Positions 34,518 to 43,252 of a stretch of DNA of 55,697 nt are shown piece after piece. A program made the position numbers and the translations under genes. The notes under the pieces were generated by a model. The model was not told the origin of the DNA, ran no database searches, and saw only the letters and a list, made by a program, of their open reading frames with translations. Where the stretch lies: positions 1 to 55,697 of the forward strand of contig CAYVQF010000036.1 of NCBI GenBank assembly GCA_964454015.1. The letters run 5' to 3'. The DNA is from CAYVQF01 sp964454015. GTDB lineage: Bacteria > Myxococcota_A > Bradymonadia > UBA4248. Position 1 is the first letter of the stretch, and each line of letters opens with the position of its first letter.

Positions 34518-34757
34518 CTAGGCGATTTCCATCTCTTCAACGACGAAGGTGATCTCTTCGGTCACCACATCGNNNNNNNNNNNNNNNNNNNNNNNNNNNN
34601 NNNNNNNNNNNNNNNNNNNNNNNNNNNNNNNNNNNNNNNNNNNNNNNNNNNNNNNNNNNNNNNNNNNNNNNNTGAAGTACCCAGCGGCGACGCCCTGGAT
34701 TTCCACCATGAAGTTGTAAGCACCCAAGTGATCAAGTTCACCACGACGTGTTGGCAT
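34518..34757 (-). CDS. tail tube protein 1, interrupted by an assembly gap
   Basis: The first 28 codons (MPTRRGELDHLGAYNFMVE...) and last 17 codons (DVVTEEITFVVEEMEIA) are present and almost identical to tube 2. Between them lie 100 N. If the gene has the same 435-base length, about 295 bases are missing; 295 and 100 leave the same remainder modulo 3, which is why the frame runs through. GGAGG precedes the ATG. It is a real tube gene or a collapsed pair of them, not a pseudogene on present evidence. Confidence 0.85.
   Translation of the reverse strand: MPTRRGELDHLGAYNFMVEIQGVAAGYFXXXXXXXXXXXXXXXXXXXXXXXXXXXXXXXXXXDVVTEEITFVVEEMEIA
34573..34672. other. 100-N assembly gap inside the tube 1 gene
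   Basis: Exactly 100 N, the usual placeholder for a gap of unknown size. Both flanks are near-identical to the neighbouring tube 2 gene, so the gap was probably caused by repeat collapse. Further tube copies could be hidden here. Confidence 0.95.
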
Positions 34758-34808
34758 TTTCAGTCCTCCGTTTTAGTGGAAGCGCCCGCGGGGCGCCCCC
34801 GTCTTAGG

Positions 34809-35984
34809 TCACTCGGAGACGTCACCACCAGCAGCCATCTGACCGATTCTGAAGATCACGAACTCAGCGGGCTTCACAGGGCACACACCGATTTCGCAGA
34901 TCAACTGACCGGCATCGACGACTTCAGGCGGATTGGTCTCGGCATCGCACTTAACGTAGAACGCCTGTTCCGGCGTTTGACCCATCAAGGCACCCGTACG
35001 CCAGATGCGAAGCAGGAAGGCCGTGATGGTACGCTCGACGCGTTTCCACAGTTTGTGATCGTTGGGCTCAAACACGACCCATTGGGTGCCGTGCTCGATG
35101 GATTGCTCGATCATGTTGAAGAGGCGGCGAACGTTGATGTAGCGCCATGAGGGGTCACTGGAGATGGTCCTGGCGCCCCACACGCGGATACCGCGGTTCT
35201 TGAAGTAGCGGATGCAGTTGATGCCCTTGGGGTTGAGGATGTCCTGCTCCCCCTTGGTCACGTAGTACTTCAAGCCGAGGGCACCGCGCACCAGCTCGTT
35301 GGCGGGGGCTTTGTGCACACCGCGCTCTTCGTCGGTGCGGGCGTAGATACCCGACATGTAACCAGACGGCGGTTGGAAGATGTTGCCCTTCTGCGGATCG
35401 TAGACTTCGACCCACGGGAAGTAATAGGCACCGTACTTGGAGTCACGCGGCTTGGGCAGCCGATCCACGCCGCCCTTCTCGATGGTTTCTGGCGCATCGA
35501 GGATGGCAAAGCGATACTTCATGTTCTCGCAGTGAGAGAGCAGCGCATCCTGGATCGCAGGATCGGTCTGACCTGGCGCGGCGAGAATGTTGACGTCATC
35601 CACCTCTTCCAACAGCTTCAGGCCGCTGCGCGCGCCTGGGCCATTGTCCTTTCCGATGTACAACGCAGCGCGGCTGGCGATTTTCTCGCCGTCGGGATCC
35701 ACAGATTTCTCTGGATCCCACTGACCCACGTTGATGACGTAAGCACGGCCACCGCCGTTGTTGAAGAAGCCATAGACAGAGTGGGCCAGGTATTCACTGT
35801 TCTGGAAGTCACCAAAGTTCTTGGTGAACTGGCTCCAGTTCGTGCAAAGGATCGGCTCATTGACCGGTCCAACCGAACACTCGCCCAAAAACGCCAGTGT
35901 ATTCGTGCCCACTGCCTCGATCGGCTTCGTGCCCCGATCGACTTCCTCGACGTACACACCAGGTGACAGATACGTTGTCGCCAT
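34809..35984 (-). CDS. tail sheath protein 1 (391 aa)
   Basis: Contractile sheath subunit: LSPGVYVEEVDRGTKPIEAV at the start, AFLGECSVGPVNEP, NFGDFQNSEYLAHSVYGFFN, GGRAYVINVG, then a C-terminal core with INCIRYFKNRGIRVWGAR, WRYINVRRLFNMIEQSI, TQWVVFEPND and CEIGVCPVKPAEFVIFRI. At 391 residues it is the short sheath type. AGGAGAA precedes the ATG. As the gene directly before the tubes it is probably the main sheath of the trunk. Confidence 0.96.
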   Translation of the reverse strand: MATTYLSPGVYVEEVDRGTKPIEAVGTNTLAFLGECSVGPVNEPILCTNWSQFTKNFGDFQNSEYLAHSVYGFFNNGGGRAYVINVGQWDPEKSVDPDGEKIASRAALYIGKDNGPGARSGLKLLEEVDDVNILAAPGQTDPAIQDALLSHCENMKYRFAILDAPETIEKGGVDRLPKPRDSKYGAYYFPWVEVYDPQKGNIFQPPSGYMSGIYARTDEERGVHKAPANELVRGALGLKYYVTKGEQDILNPKGINCIRYFKNRGIRVWGARTISSDPSWRYINVRRLFNMIEQSIEHGTQWVVFEPNDHKLWKRVERTITAFLLRIWRTGALMGQTPEQAFYVKCDAETNPPEVVDAGQLICEIGVCPVKPAEFVIFRIGQMAAGGDVSE

Positions 35985-36106
35985 GTGTTCTCCTGTTTCT
36001 TCGGTGCTTGACCACTAGGTTGAGGATTGCGCCAGGGACCATCCCCAGCGACCGAGGGAGCGTCAAGCTCGCCGCAACACGCGACGGGTACTTGAACGCA
36101 GCATAA

Positions 36107-36718
36107 CTATCGCTTCCGGCGGTGCGGTCCCGCCAGCGACAGGGACCGATCAAAGGTTCGCCGAATGGGCTCGCCCTTGCGATCACTGTCCAGATAGGCC
36201 CACACACAAAACTGTGCAGCAGGCCTCACCTTTTCACCCATACTTCTCCAGAATGACATGGTCTCTTCGTAGCCGAACTTTGGCTCTTCAACCGGTCGTA
36301 TCGTGATGGTCTCGCGTTGCCTGAAAGAGTACCCGTGCAAAAGGTCTCCCCCCACCTCGGGATTCTCGTAAAAGACTTTCATCGCCAACGCTAACAACAC
36401 ATGCTCCTCTTGGGGGGTCTTACCCCACGCTGATACCACGTAGTAGAGCTTCAGAAGCATGGGAGGATCCATCAAATACTCGACAATCTCCCCTGACTCA
36501 TCGCTCAAGGATACCAGCTTCTCACCTCGCTCTCGAATGATGGGGTCTACGCACACCGAGCTCAAAAAGAGCGAAACGGCGGGCAGCTTTTTGATATTCT
36601 CCTCAGTCGGGATGTTCGTGTAAAGCTCGACGTCTTTGTAACCCGCGCTCTTGAGACTCGACTCAAGAAGCTTGGAGAGCGTCGTCCCAACATCTTTGAC
36701 TATCTCAAACTGTCCCAC
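36107..36718 (-). CDS. DUF4255 tail cap/terminator-type protein (Pvc16 N-terminal family)
   Basis: The 203-residue protein has the family pattern: an N-terminal helix with VKDVGTTLSKLLESSLK, LPAVSLFLSSVCVDP, a central LLKLYYVVSAWGKTPQEEHVLLALAMKVFYE and a C-terminal FWRSMGEKVRPAAQFCVWAYL. This family (Pvc16/Afp16) caps the tube and sheath and limits length. It starts with GTG and has only a weak ribosome site. It is the first gene of the leftward cluster, about 120 bases after a predicted promoter, and 122 bases before sheath 1. Confidence 0.9.
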   Translation of the reverse strand: MGQFEIVKDVGTTLSKLLESSLKSAGYKDVELYTNIPTEENIKKLPAVSLFLSSVCVDPIIRERGEKLVSLSDESGEIVEYLMDPPMLLKLYYVVSAWGKTPQEEHVLLALAMKVFYENPEVGGDLLHGYSFRQRETITIRPVEEPKFGYEETMSFWRSMGEKVRPAAQFCVWAYLDSDRKGEPIRRTFDRSLSLAGPHRRKR

Positions 36719-36838
36719 AGTTTTGCCCAGAACTTAGCGCACCACCAACCCATTACCGCGAGAGCAGCCCACAACCGGACCTAAGTCGACCTCGGAAAGC
36801 TGCATGCCCTTCCAGGATATGGACAAACGGCGCTTCGT

Positions 36839-36866
36839 CTTATCACTCCCTCTGGTTACCTGTCAA
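36839..36866 (-). promoter_or_regulatory. predicted sigma70-type promoter for the eCIS cluster
   Basis: On the minus strand a perfect TTGACA (36866-36861) and GATAAG (36844-36839) are 16 bases apart. The predicted leader to the GTG of the DUF4255 gene is about 110 bases. No operator was identified. Confidence 0.6.
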
Positions 36867-37179
36867 GTCGTTTCACCGAAGCCACGTCCCGTGCCTCTTC
36901 AGTGCCATCAACCCGCCAACGACGTAAAAAAGGTGCGCGTCTCATCAACGCCCCCAATCAGCCCGCCGCGAGCAGTACGGGGGCCCACTGCAAGGGACAT
37001 ACCAGAACGGAACGGACGCATCTCAACGACAAAAGCCAGCGACGGCAGCGCGGCGGCGTTTGCCAGATATGTCAATTTTTTCCTAAACAAAGGCAGCAAG
37101 TCAAAACGCACTTCTCCCCGAGTGCCGCCGTGATTGCACGGGAAACTCCACTCGAATCGGCCTCCGACCGCGGCCTTCT

Positions 37180-37334
37180 GTCTCCACCCACGGTGCGATG
37201 CGGAGACTTTCGTCTCCACCCCTCATGCGGTTGACCGCAGTCAATACGGCTGTGGAGCCGACGACGGCGTCGACGCCCACCCATAAGCGACGCAAAACAA
37301 TATCTTTTTCGCGTGGGGCCCGATGTCTCCACCC
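37180..37334. repeat. three direct copies of GTCTCCACCC
   Basis: Exact 10-base copies at 37180-37189, 37212-37221 and 37325-37334. The second forms the right arm of a GGAGAC/GTCTCC hairpin. Possible protein-binding sites in the divergent region; no known motif recognised. Confidence 0.55.
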
Positions 37335-37629
37335 GAGCCGCGCGCGCGCTCTGGGGTGAGGTCTGCAGTCCCTTGCCATCGGCTCACGCGAACACTGTAA
37401 GCGTGGCCCATGTGGTGCGTTGCTGTTCGTACAGACGGGTGCACGGCTCTCCCGTGGTTCACTGGGAATAGCCTGCTGAGTTCCGTTCATTAGGCCTATA
37501 GGCCGACGCGGCGCGGACATCGACGGCGGTGGCAGAGAGGAGAATCAAGGCAGGCATGATCGCCTGCGCAGCAAGAGGGTTCGTGCGAAATTCGACGAGA
37601 AGGAGGTTCTTTTCGGCGTGTCGCCATAC

Positions 37630-37658
37630 TTGGGTAAGTCGTGAATGACTGTTATAAT
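37630..37658 (+). promoter_or_regulatory. predicted sigma70 promoter for the lipoprotein genes
   Basis: TTGGGT (37630-37635) and a perfect TATAAT (37653-37658) are 17 bases apart, about 80 bases before the ATG at 37740. Confidence 0.7.
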
Positions 37659-37739
37659 GGTTTGCCCGGCGCTGAGGCGCAGTGCCGGCTTTGAACCCGG
37701 GTGGTCGCTTTCGTTACTCTCTATCGTGGAAAGGTCATC

Positions 37740-38897
37740 ATGAGGCAAGGAGCCAGATACCCATCATCGTTTTTCACTCGTCGCGTTTTGCTGCTCGTTC
37801 TTTCGTGTTGCCTAATCGGCCTCGTAGGTTGCGACAAAGGGATGGACCACAGCAGCGGACCTGACAAGGATCGCGGCGGAGCGCTTCCCATTAGCATCGG
37901 GACTATCGTCACGGACGAGCTCAACCCCGACGGTGGCGATCACACCGACTGGAAGAGCATATCGGTGCCGACACCCGGCTTTTTGACGGTGCAGGTTTTT
38001 TGGGATCAGTCTGCCGATATTCACGGCGCGGTCATCACGGTCCACGACCGCTTCGGCGCGGAGCTTCAGAAGCGGGCGCATCAACCGCACGTGCCCCAGG
38101 ATGAGCTCGTGGTTCGCGTCGAGCCCGGCTACTACTTCGTGCGTCTGCAGGCTGAGAGGGGGCGTTCGATTTATTCCATCGTCGCTCGCCACCAGGGTGC
38201 CGCCGGGGGAGATGACATTGGCGGCGGAAGTCGTCCGGAGTTTTCCAGCGTGATCCCCATCAATGCCCAGAGTGACGGAGAGAGCGCAGGTGGCGGCGGC
38301 GCCGCAGCCGCGGGTGGTGGTGGCGGGAGTGCTGCCGCTGGAGGCAGCGATGGCGGCGCGGCGGCGGCCCCGGTCGCGGCTTTGCCGGCGCCCGCAGGCG
38401 GTGGCGCCGCGCTGCCTGCCGCCGCAGGCGGCGGTGTCGCCTTGCCCGGCGTCGCCGCTGGAGGCGCGGCGGCTCCGGCGGCTGCCGCCCCGGTCGCGGC
38501 GGCCCCAGTCGCGGCGGCGCCCGTGGCGCCCGTTGCGGTGAGCGCCGCCCCTAGAGGCGGAGGCGCGTCGGGTGGCCAGGGCAAGGCCGCGGCGGCACCG
38601 GCCAAACGAAGCATCACCCCCATCGCTGCCGACGTGAGTGGTCCTTATCGCGAGTTCGAGGTGAGTGTCTCGCTGATGTCAGAGCTCCCCAGCGGCACAC
38701 GCCTGAAGTTCACGGCTGGAGAATCGACAGGGATCAAAGCTGGCCACGTGGGTGAGATCTATGCCCAGGGCAAGATCATCGACGGTGCGCGTTTCAAAGT
38801 CACCCGGGTGGCCAAGAACAGCAGCCAGGCGGAAACCAATGCCACGCGCGACGATCTGCGCAACGCCGATAAGTATGTCGTCAAGATCCCCGAGTGA
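37740..38897 (+). CDS. lipoprotein with Ala/Gly-rich low-complexity centre
   Basis: ATG 37740 (MRQGARYPSS) follows GGAAAGG. Signal peptide with lipobox L-V-G-C, so a lipoprotein of 385 residues. After it comes a beta-rich domain (DHTDWKSISVPTPGFLTVQVFW, VTVHDRFGAE-type strand, VVRVEPGYYFVRLQAERG) like bacterial pre-peptidase-type sandwiches. A long Ala/Gly/Pro low-complexity region follows, then a C-terminal beta domain (TRLKFTAGESTGIKAGHVGEI...KVTRVAKNSSQAE). The next gene has the same layout. Both may be outer-membrane-associated binding proteins; function unknown. Confidence 0.85.
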   Translation: MRQGARYPSSFFTRRVLLLVLSCCLIGLVGCDKGMDHSSGPDKDRGGALPISIGTIVTDELNPDGGDHTDWKSISVPTPGFLTVQVFWDQSADIHGAVITVHDRFGAELQKRAHQPHVPQDELVVRVEPGYYFVRLQAERGRSIYSIVARHQGAAGGDDIGGGSRPEFSSVIPINAQSDGESAGGGGAAAAGGGGGSAAAGGSDGGAAAAPVAALPAPAGGGAALPAAAGGGVALPGVAAGGAAAPAAAAPVAAAPVAAAPVAPVAVSAAPRGGGASGGQGKAAAAPAKRSITPIAADVSGPYREFEVSVSLMSELPSGTRLKFTAGESTGIKAGHVGEIYAQGKIIDGARFKVTRVAKNSSQAETNATRDDLRNADKYVVKIPE

Positions 38898-38981
38898 TCC
38901 CCACGCTTAGTCTAATTATTTATTTTAATTGTTTTTTTCCACAGCGCTCTTGTAACAGACATCAACCCGAGGTGAAAAGCG

Positions 38982-39860
38982 ATGAAAGGACCGACCACTC
39001 CGCGGCGCGGACGAACGGGGATTCTGATTTCGGTTGGGATTTTTCTGCTCGGCTGTGGCCCGCAGGCAGTCCCGTACAACTCGGCATCTGGGCCCGACGG
39101 TATTCGCGACACCGCCCCACAGCTCTATCTCAACACCAGTGAAGACGATCGTTGCCACGCCGAGGCCGGTGACAACGAGGACTGGCGCTACATGCTCATC
39201 ACCGAGCGCGGGACGCTGCGCGTCGCGGTTCGCATCGACAACCCGCGCATCACGGCGGATCTCTTTCTACACGACGGCTTTGGTCGCCCGGTGGATCGGT
39301 TGAACGTCAACCCCAACAGCGACTTCTACGAGTTTCGGCCGTTGGATGTCGAGCCTGGTCGCTACTATTTTCGAATTGCCTGTTTGAAGGGCCAATCGGT
39401 TTACACGGTGAGCGCCAATTTTGCCCGGCCTGAGCAGACCGTGGCGGCAGAGACCATCTTCGTTGTCGAACCCCCTGATGAACCGGTGGGTCCGACGAAG
39501 ACCAAGCCTCCGGTCAAGACCAAGACCGAGAAGACACCCGTGCGACAACCGGACACACCGGCCGTGGTCGTTACCAAAACGCCGGAGCCCGTGGTGCCCG
39601 AGACGCCCTCAGCCACCCCCCCCAAGAAGGTGCAGGGGACGATCACCTTGGTGACCCCTGGCGATGGCGGCATGGCGCGCATCGTCATTCGCGGGATCGG
39701 CACCAACTTTGGCATCGACGAGTCCAAGAAGGGGACCCTCATTGGGCGCAACAAGACGGTGACGTTGTTTTCCTGCGAGGCGAGTCGTTGCCAAGGTATG
39801 ATCGAGGCGGATCAGGAGGAGTTGAAGACCTATAACAAGGTTGAGTTCATCGTCCCCTAG
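38982..39860 (+). CDS. lipoprotein paralogous in layout to the preceding gene
   Basis: The 292-residue protein has lipobox F-L-L-G-C, a beta domain with DNEDWRYMLITERGTLRVAVR, LFLHDGFGRPVD and VEPGRYYFRIACLKGQSVY, a Pro/Lys/Thr-rich linker (about 175-210), and a C-terminal beta domain with RIVIRGIGTNFGIDESKKG and FSCEASRCQG. The order of parts and several motifs (EPGxYYFR, the C-terminal GxxIG turn) match the upstream lipoprotein, so the two probably arose by duplication. GAGG precedes the ATG. No enzyme motif. Confidence 0.85.
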   Translation: MKGPTTPRRGRTGILISVGIFLLGCGPQAVPYNSASGPDGIRDTAPQLYLNTSEDDRCHAEAGDNEDWRYMLITERGTLRVAVRIDNPRITADLFLHDGFGRPVDRLNVNPNSDFYEFRPLDVEPGRYYFRIACLKGQSVYTVSANFARPEQTVAAETIFVVEPPDEPVGPTKTKPPVKTKTEKTPVRQPDTPAVVVTKTPEPVVPETPSATPPKKVQGTITLVTPGDGGMARIVIRGIGTNFGIDESKKGTLIGRNKTVTLFSCEASRCQGMIEADQEELKTYNKVEFIVP

Positions 39861-39988
39861 ACCACACTGCGCGGCGCAAGGGATTTTTCGCCTTCTCGAG
39901 ACGCCCGTCGTCGGTGCCAACCGCTCGACGGCAGTCGTCGCCGTGTTTTTGGGGCTTCTTTCTCGTCAGGTGGCTCTGTGGAGGCGCA

Positions 39989-42900
39989 GTGAAGAGCGTA
40001 CGCATTGGCAGCCTGGCCGACAACGACCTGCGCTTCGATCAGCCCATGGTCTCTGGTCATCATGCAGAGATCTTCAAAGAAGGCAGCGGCTTTTTCGTCG
40101 TCGATCTGGGTAGCACCAACGGGACCTTCGTCGATGGCGTTCGGGTCACGACGGCACGGGTGTCGGTTGGCACCCGGATCGGTCTTGGCTCCTTTTCCTT
40201 TGTCTTGGAGGCGGCGCATCTCACGCCGCTCAGTTCTGAGGACGTGGATCCGAAAGCCAATGAAGCGGGGTCTGTCGGCTTGGACCTGGGCGCGACACGC
40301 GTCGCGGCGACGATGCGCATCGAACCTTCGGAGCTGGGCCTGCCGGCGACTGGCATCACCCTGGGTGGAGGATCCTTGGATCCTGCTCTGGTGGTCCGCC
40401 TGGGGAGTGATTCCCAAAATCAGGTGGTGGTGACGGGAGAAGACGTCGCTTCTTTTCATGCGGAGATTCATCTGGCGAGCGGTGAGTTCCGCCTCATCGA
40501 TCTAGATAGTCCGCATGGGGTGTGGTTCGAGGGCGAGCGCATCGAGGGCGCCACCTTGCTCGTCCCGGGCGACGCGTTTTGCCTGGGAAAGCAGCCTTTG
40601 GTCTTGGATGCGGCGCTGTTGTCTCACTTCAGCAGGCGGCAGGCGGAGACCATGTCTCTGGCCGCCGTCAGTGGCGAGCGCGTCGTACTGCGCCTTGGTC
40701 GCGCCTCGGACAACGACATCGTGGTGCCTGCCCCACAGGTATCGGGTCACCACGCCGAGTTGGTGGGCCATGGCGGTCAGTGGCATCTGCGGGATCTTGG
40801 GTCATTGAACGGGACCTACGTCAACACGCGGGAGCGCCGTCTTTCGGTCGGTGAGAGCGTGGTCGTTGGTTCGGGGGACGTCCTTTTTCTGGGCTCTTAC
40901 CGCTTCCCCCTCTCTCGCATTGCCGCGCACGACCAGGGCAAGACGCCCGAGGCCCATTTGGTGCTGCCCCAGGATCGGAGCACGGTGGTCATCGGCAGGG
41001 GGGCGGACTGCGACATCGTGCTCGATGTTCCTCAGGTCAGTCGGCGGCATGCGCTCCTGGAGCAGACGGAAGCGGGTTGGGAGTTGGAGGATCTGGGCAG
41101 CGCCAACGGCACCTATATCGACGGGGTGCGGATCACGCGCAGCCTTCTGCGTCCGGGCGCGCTGGTGGGCTTTGGGACCTATTGGGTGCGTCTGGACGCC
41201 GATGCTGCGCGCTTCGAGGCGGCCTATCAAGGCGAGATCATGTTGCGGGCCGAGGGGATCGGGGTCGAGGTCCGCGAGGGTGTGCAGCGCCTACCGCTGT
41301 TGGAGAGCATTGATTTCAGCGCCTATCCGACGGAGCTCATCGGCATTTTGGGTCCTTCCGGTGCAGGCAAGACCACCTTGTTGATGGCGCTGAGCGGGAA
41401 TTTGCCCCCCAGTCAGGGTCGCTCCCTGATCAACAACCTCGATCTGTACGCGCACTATGATCAGTTCCGCGGGAATCTTGGTTATGTTCCGCAGGAAGAC
41501 ATCATCCACCCAGAGCTGACGGTCTATGAGTCGCTCTACTTTGCAGCGAAGCTGCGTTTGCCACCCGACACCAGCGACGTCGAGATCAGCGCATTGATTG
41601 GTCGAACGCTCAAGGACTTAGGCTTAGAGGATGTTCGCGACGTGTTGATCGGGACGCCAGTCAAGAAAGGAATCAGCGGCGGACAGCGCAAGCGGGTCAA
41701 CCTGGCGCAAGAGTTGTTGACCCAGCCGTCGCTGTTGTTTCTGGATGAGGCCACGAGCGGCCTTGCCTCTAGCGATGCCCGCAGCGTGGTTCAACTGTTG
41801 CGGCGCTTGGCGGACGAGGGTCGCACCATCTTGTTGACGATTCATCAGCCCAGCTTGGAGGTTTACCGCGAGTTGGACAACGCGCTGTATTTGGCGCGGG
41901 GGCGTCTCGTCTATTACGGCCGTGCCTATCCCGATTCGCTGGAGCACTTTTGCCCGCAGTCGGCGCAGAGCATTGGCGAGGTCGCGGCGCCAGCGCTCAG
42001 CGTCGAGGCCGCCATGGAGGTGCTGGCGCAAGACAACGGCGCCGCCGACTGGCCGCAGCGCATTGCCAAGCGTCAGCAGTCCTATCGTTCTTCGCGGGCC
42101 TATGAGGACTATGTTGCCGGGCGGCGAGAGGGGCAGTCTCAGGTGCAGCTCGTCGCCCGGGAGCGGGCCGTCGAGCGCCGGCTCTTTGGTTGGCAACAGT
42201 GGTGGGTGCTGACACGGCGCTTGTTGCGCATCCGCCGCTCGGACAGGCAACACCTGGCGGTGCTGTTGCTCCAGGCTCCGCTGATTGGTTTCTTGATCGG
42301 CCTGGTCTTCCGCCTGGGTGTCATCAGCGGCGAGGATCCCTTGGCGCAGTTTCTCGGCTATCAGGGCGACGAGAGCATTCGTGCGGCGTCATTGTTCATG
42401 TTGGTGGCCACGGCGGTGTGGTTCGGGACGAGCAACGCGGCGCGGGAGATCGTGACGGAGCAGGCGATTTATCGGCGTGAGCGGATGATTAACCTCAAGA
42501 TTCCCAGCTATGTCATGTCCAAGGTGAGCGTCTCTGCATTGATCTCCTTGGTGCAGTGTGTGGTGTTGTTGGGTCTGAGCTACCCCTTGTTGGGTCTAGA
42601 GGGTTCCTTCTGGGGAATGCTGGGCTTTCTTTATTTGGGCTCAGGGGCTGGCATCGGTCTAGGTTTGTTGTTATCGGCGCTGGTGCGTTCCACGGAGGCA
42701 TCGGTGAGCCTGGTGCCAATCCTTTTGATTCCGCAATTGGTTTTGGGCGGCTTGGTGGTCCCCCTCAGCGTGCAAGATGGTTCATCAGGCGCCTTGGTGC
42801 ATGCGGCCAGCAGCGCGACGATTTCGCGTTGGGTCTTTGAAGGTTTGCTCGCGCTCGAGAGCGCGGCCCAGCGTGACGAGCGGATCGTGCGCGTCTCCCA

Positions 42901-43201
42901 TGAGGAGGAGGAGCGGGCCAAGGCTTTTGAGCTGAGTCCCAGTCAGCCTTCCAAAGGGCGACGTTTCGGCGGCATGCGCTTCGAAGATTCCGAGCGGGTG
43001 GCGGGGCTGGAGAGCCTGTTCCGGGTGCGGGTGGCGCGGGAGTTGAGCCAGGTCCTGCAGGAGCGGACGATGGTGGAGCGCTATTTTGGCAGGCGCGGGG
43101 TGGGACCGTTGGCGGCAGCGGCCGTGCTGGTCTTTTTCATTTTGTTCTTCATTTTAGCAGTTTGCGTGATATTGCGGATCAAGGATCGGGAGACCGCATG
43201 A
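39989..43201 (+). CDS. four-FHA-domain ABCG-type ABC transporter
   Basis: GTG 39989 is chosen because GGAGG lies five bases upstream; earlier in-frame codons give no family-like residues. The 1070-residue protein has four FHA domains (about 1-80, 125-210, 225-315, 330-415). The first two lack the canonical pThr-contact Arg (IGSLADND, LGSDSQNQ); the third and fourth keep it (LGRASDND, IGRGADCD) with VSGHHA/VSRRHA. An ABC domain follows: Walker A GPSGAGKTT from 455, signature ISGGQ 562-566, Walker B Asp586-Glu587, H-loop His619. A C-terminal ABC-2 membrane domain with about six helices completes an ABCG half-transporter. FHA-ABC fusions may couple export to Ser/Thr kinases. Substrate unknown. 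Confidence 0.93.
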   Translation: MKSVRIGSLADNDLRFDQPMVSGHHAEIFKEGSGFFVVDLGSTNGTFVDGVRVTTARVSVGTRIGLGSFSFVLEAAHLTPLSSEDVDPKANEAGSVGLDLGATRVAATMRIEPSELGLPATGITLGGGSLDPALVVRLGSDSQNQVVVTGEDVASFHAEIHLASGEFRLIDLDSPHGVWFEGERIEGATLLVPGDAFCLGKQPLVLDAALLSHFSRRQAETMSLAAVSGERVVLRLGRASDNDIVVPAPQVSGHHAELVGHGGQWHLRDLGSLNGTYVNTRERRLSVGESVVVGSGDVLFLGSYRFPLSRIAAHDQGKTPEAHLVLPQDRSTVVIGRGADCDIVLDVPQVSRRHALLEQTEAGWELEDLGSANGTYIDGVRITRSLLRPGALVGFGTYWVRLDADAARFEAAYQGEIMLRAEGIGVEVREGVQRLPLLESIDFSAYPTELIGILGPSGAGKTTLLMALSGNLPPSQGRSLINNLDLYAHYDQFRGNLGYVPQEDIIHPELTVYESLYFAAKLRLPPDTSDVEISALIGRTLKDLGLEDVRDVLIGTPVKKGISGGQRKRVNLAQELLTQPSLLFLDEATSGLASSDARSVVQLLRRLADEGRTILLTIHQPSLEVYRELDNALYLARGRLVYYGRAYPDSLEHFCPQSAQSIGEVAAPALSVEAAMEVLAQDNGAADWPQRIAKRQQSYRSSRAYEDYVAGRREGQSQVQLVARERAVERRLFGWQQWWVLTRRLLRIRRSDRQHLAVLLLQAPLIGFLIGLVFRLGVISGEDPLAQFLGYQGDESIRAASLFMLVATAVWFGTSNAAREIVTEQAIYRRERMINLKIPSYVMSKVSVSALISLVQCVVLLGLSYPLLGLEGSFWGMLGFLYLGSGAGIGLGLLLSALVRSTEASVSLVPILLIPQLVLGGLVVPLSVQDGSSGALVHAASSATISRWVFEGLLALESAAQRDERIVRVSHEEEERAKAFELSPSQPSKGRRFGGMRFEDSERVAGLESLFRVRVARELSQVLQERTMVERYFGRRGVGPLAAAAVLVFFILFFILAVCVILRIKDRETA

Positions 43202-43252
43202 GGGGCGCAGGCGTACCTGAGCTGGGCTCTGGGGCGCGCGTTGGGAGGCATT

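Larger units (their letters stand above)
36719..37739. other. 1-kb divergent non-coding region between the eCIS cluster and lipoprotein genes
   Basis: No convincing ORF on either strand; the open frames here have no family-like content. It holds a promoter facing left (36839-36866), one facing right (37630-37658), three copies of GTCTCCACCC, a GGAGAC-TTTC-GTCTCC hairpin (37202-37217) and a palindrome GGCCTATAGGCC at 37493-37504. The strand composition of the whole window changes across this region. Confidence 0.7.

Noticed and set aside
34518..34757. Tube 1 as a pseudogene
   Set aside because: The interruption is an N gap, not a stop or frameshift; both ends are intact and near-identical to the neighbouring gene.
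17301..37504. GGCCTATAGGC palindromes at 17301 and 37493
   Set aside because: Too short and only two copies; considered as an attachment-like site but there is no integrase or other support.
36804..37520. Several short ORFs in the 1-kb divergent region
   Set aside because: No ribosome sites, mutually overlapping on both strands, and no recognisable protein content.
36719..37739. DnaA boxes or other origin motifs
   Set aside because: No TTATCCACA-like box or iteron set was found, so an origin is not annotated despite the skew change.
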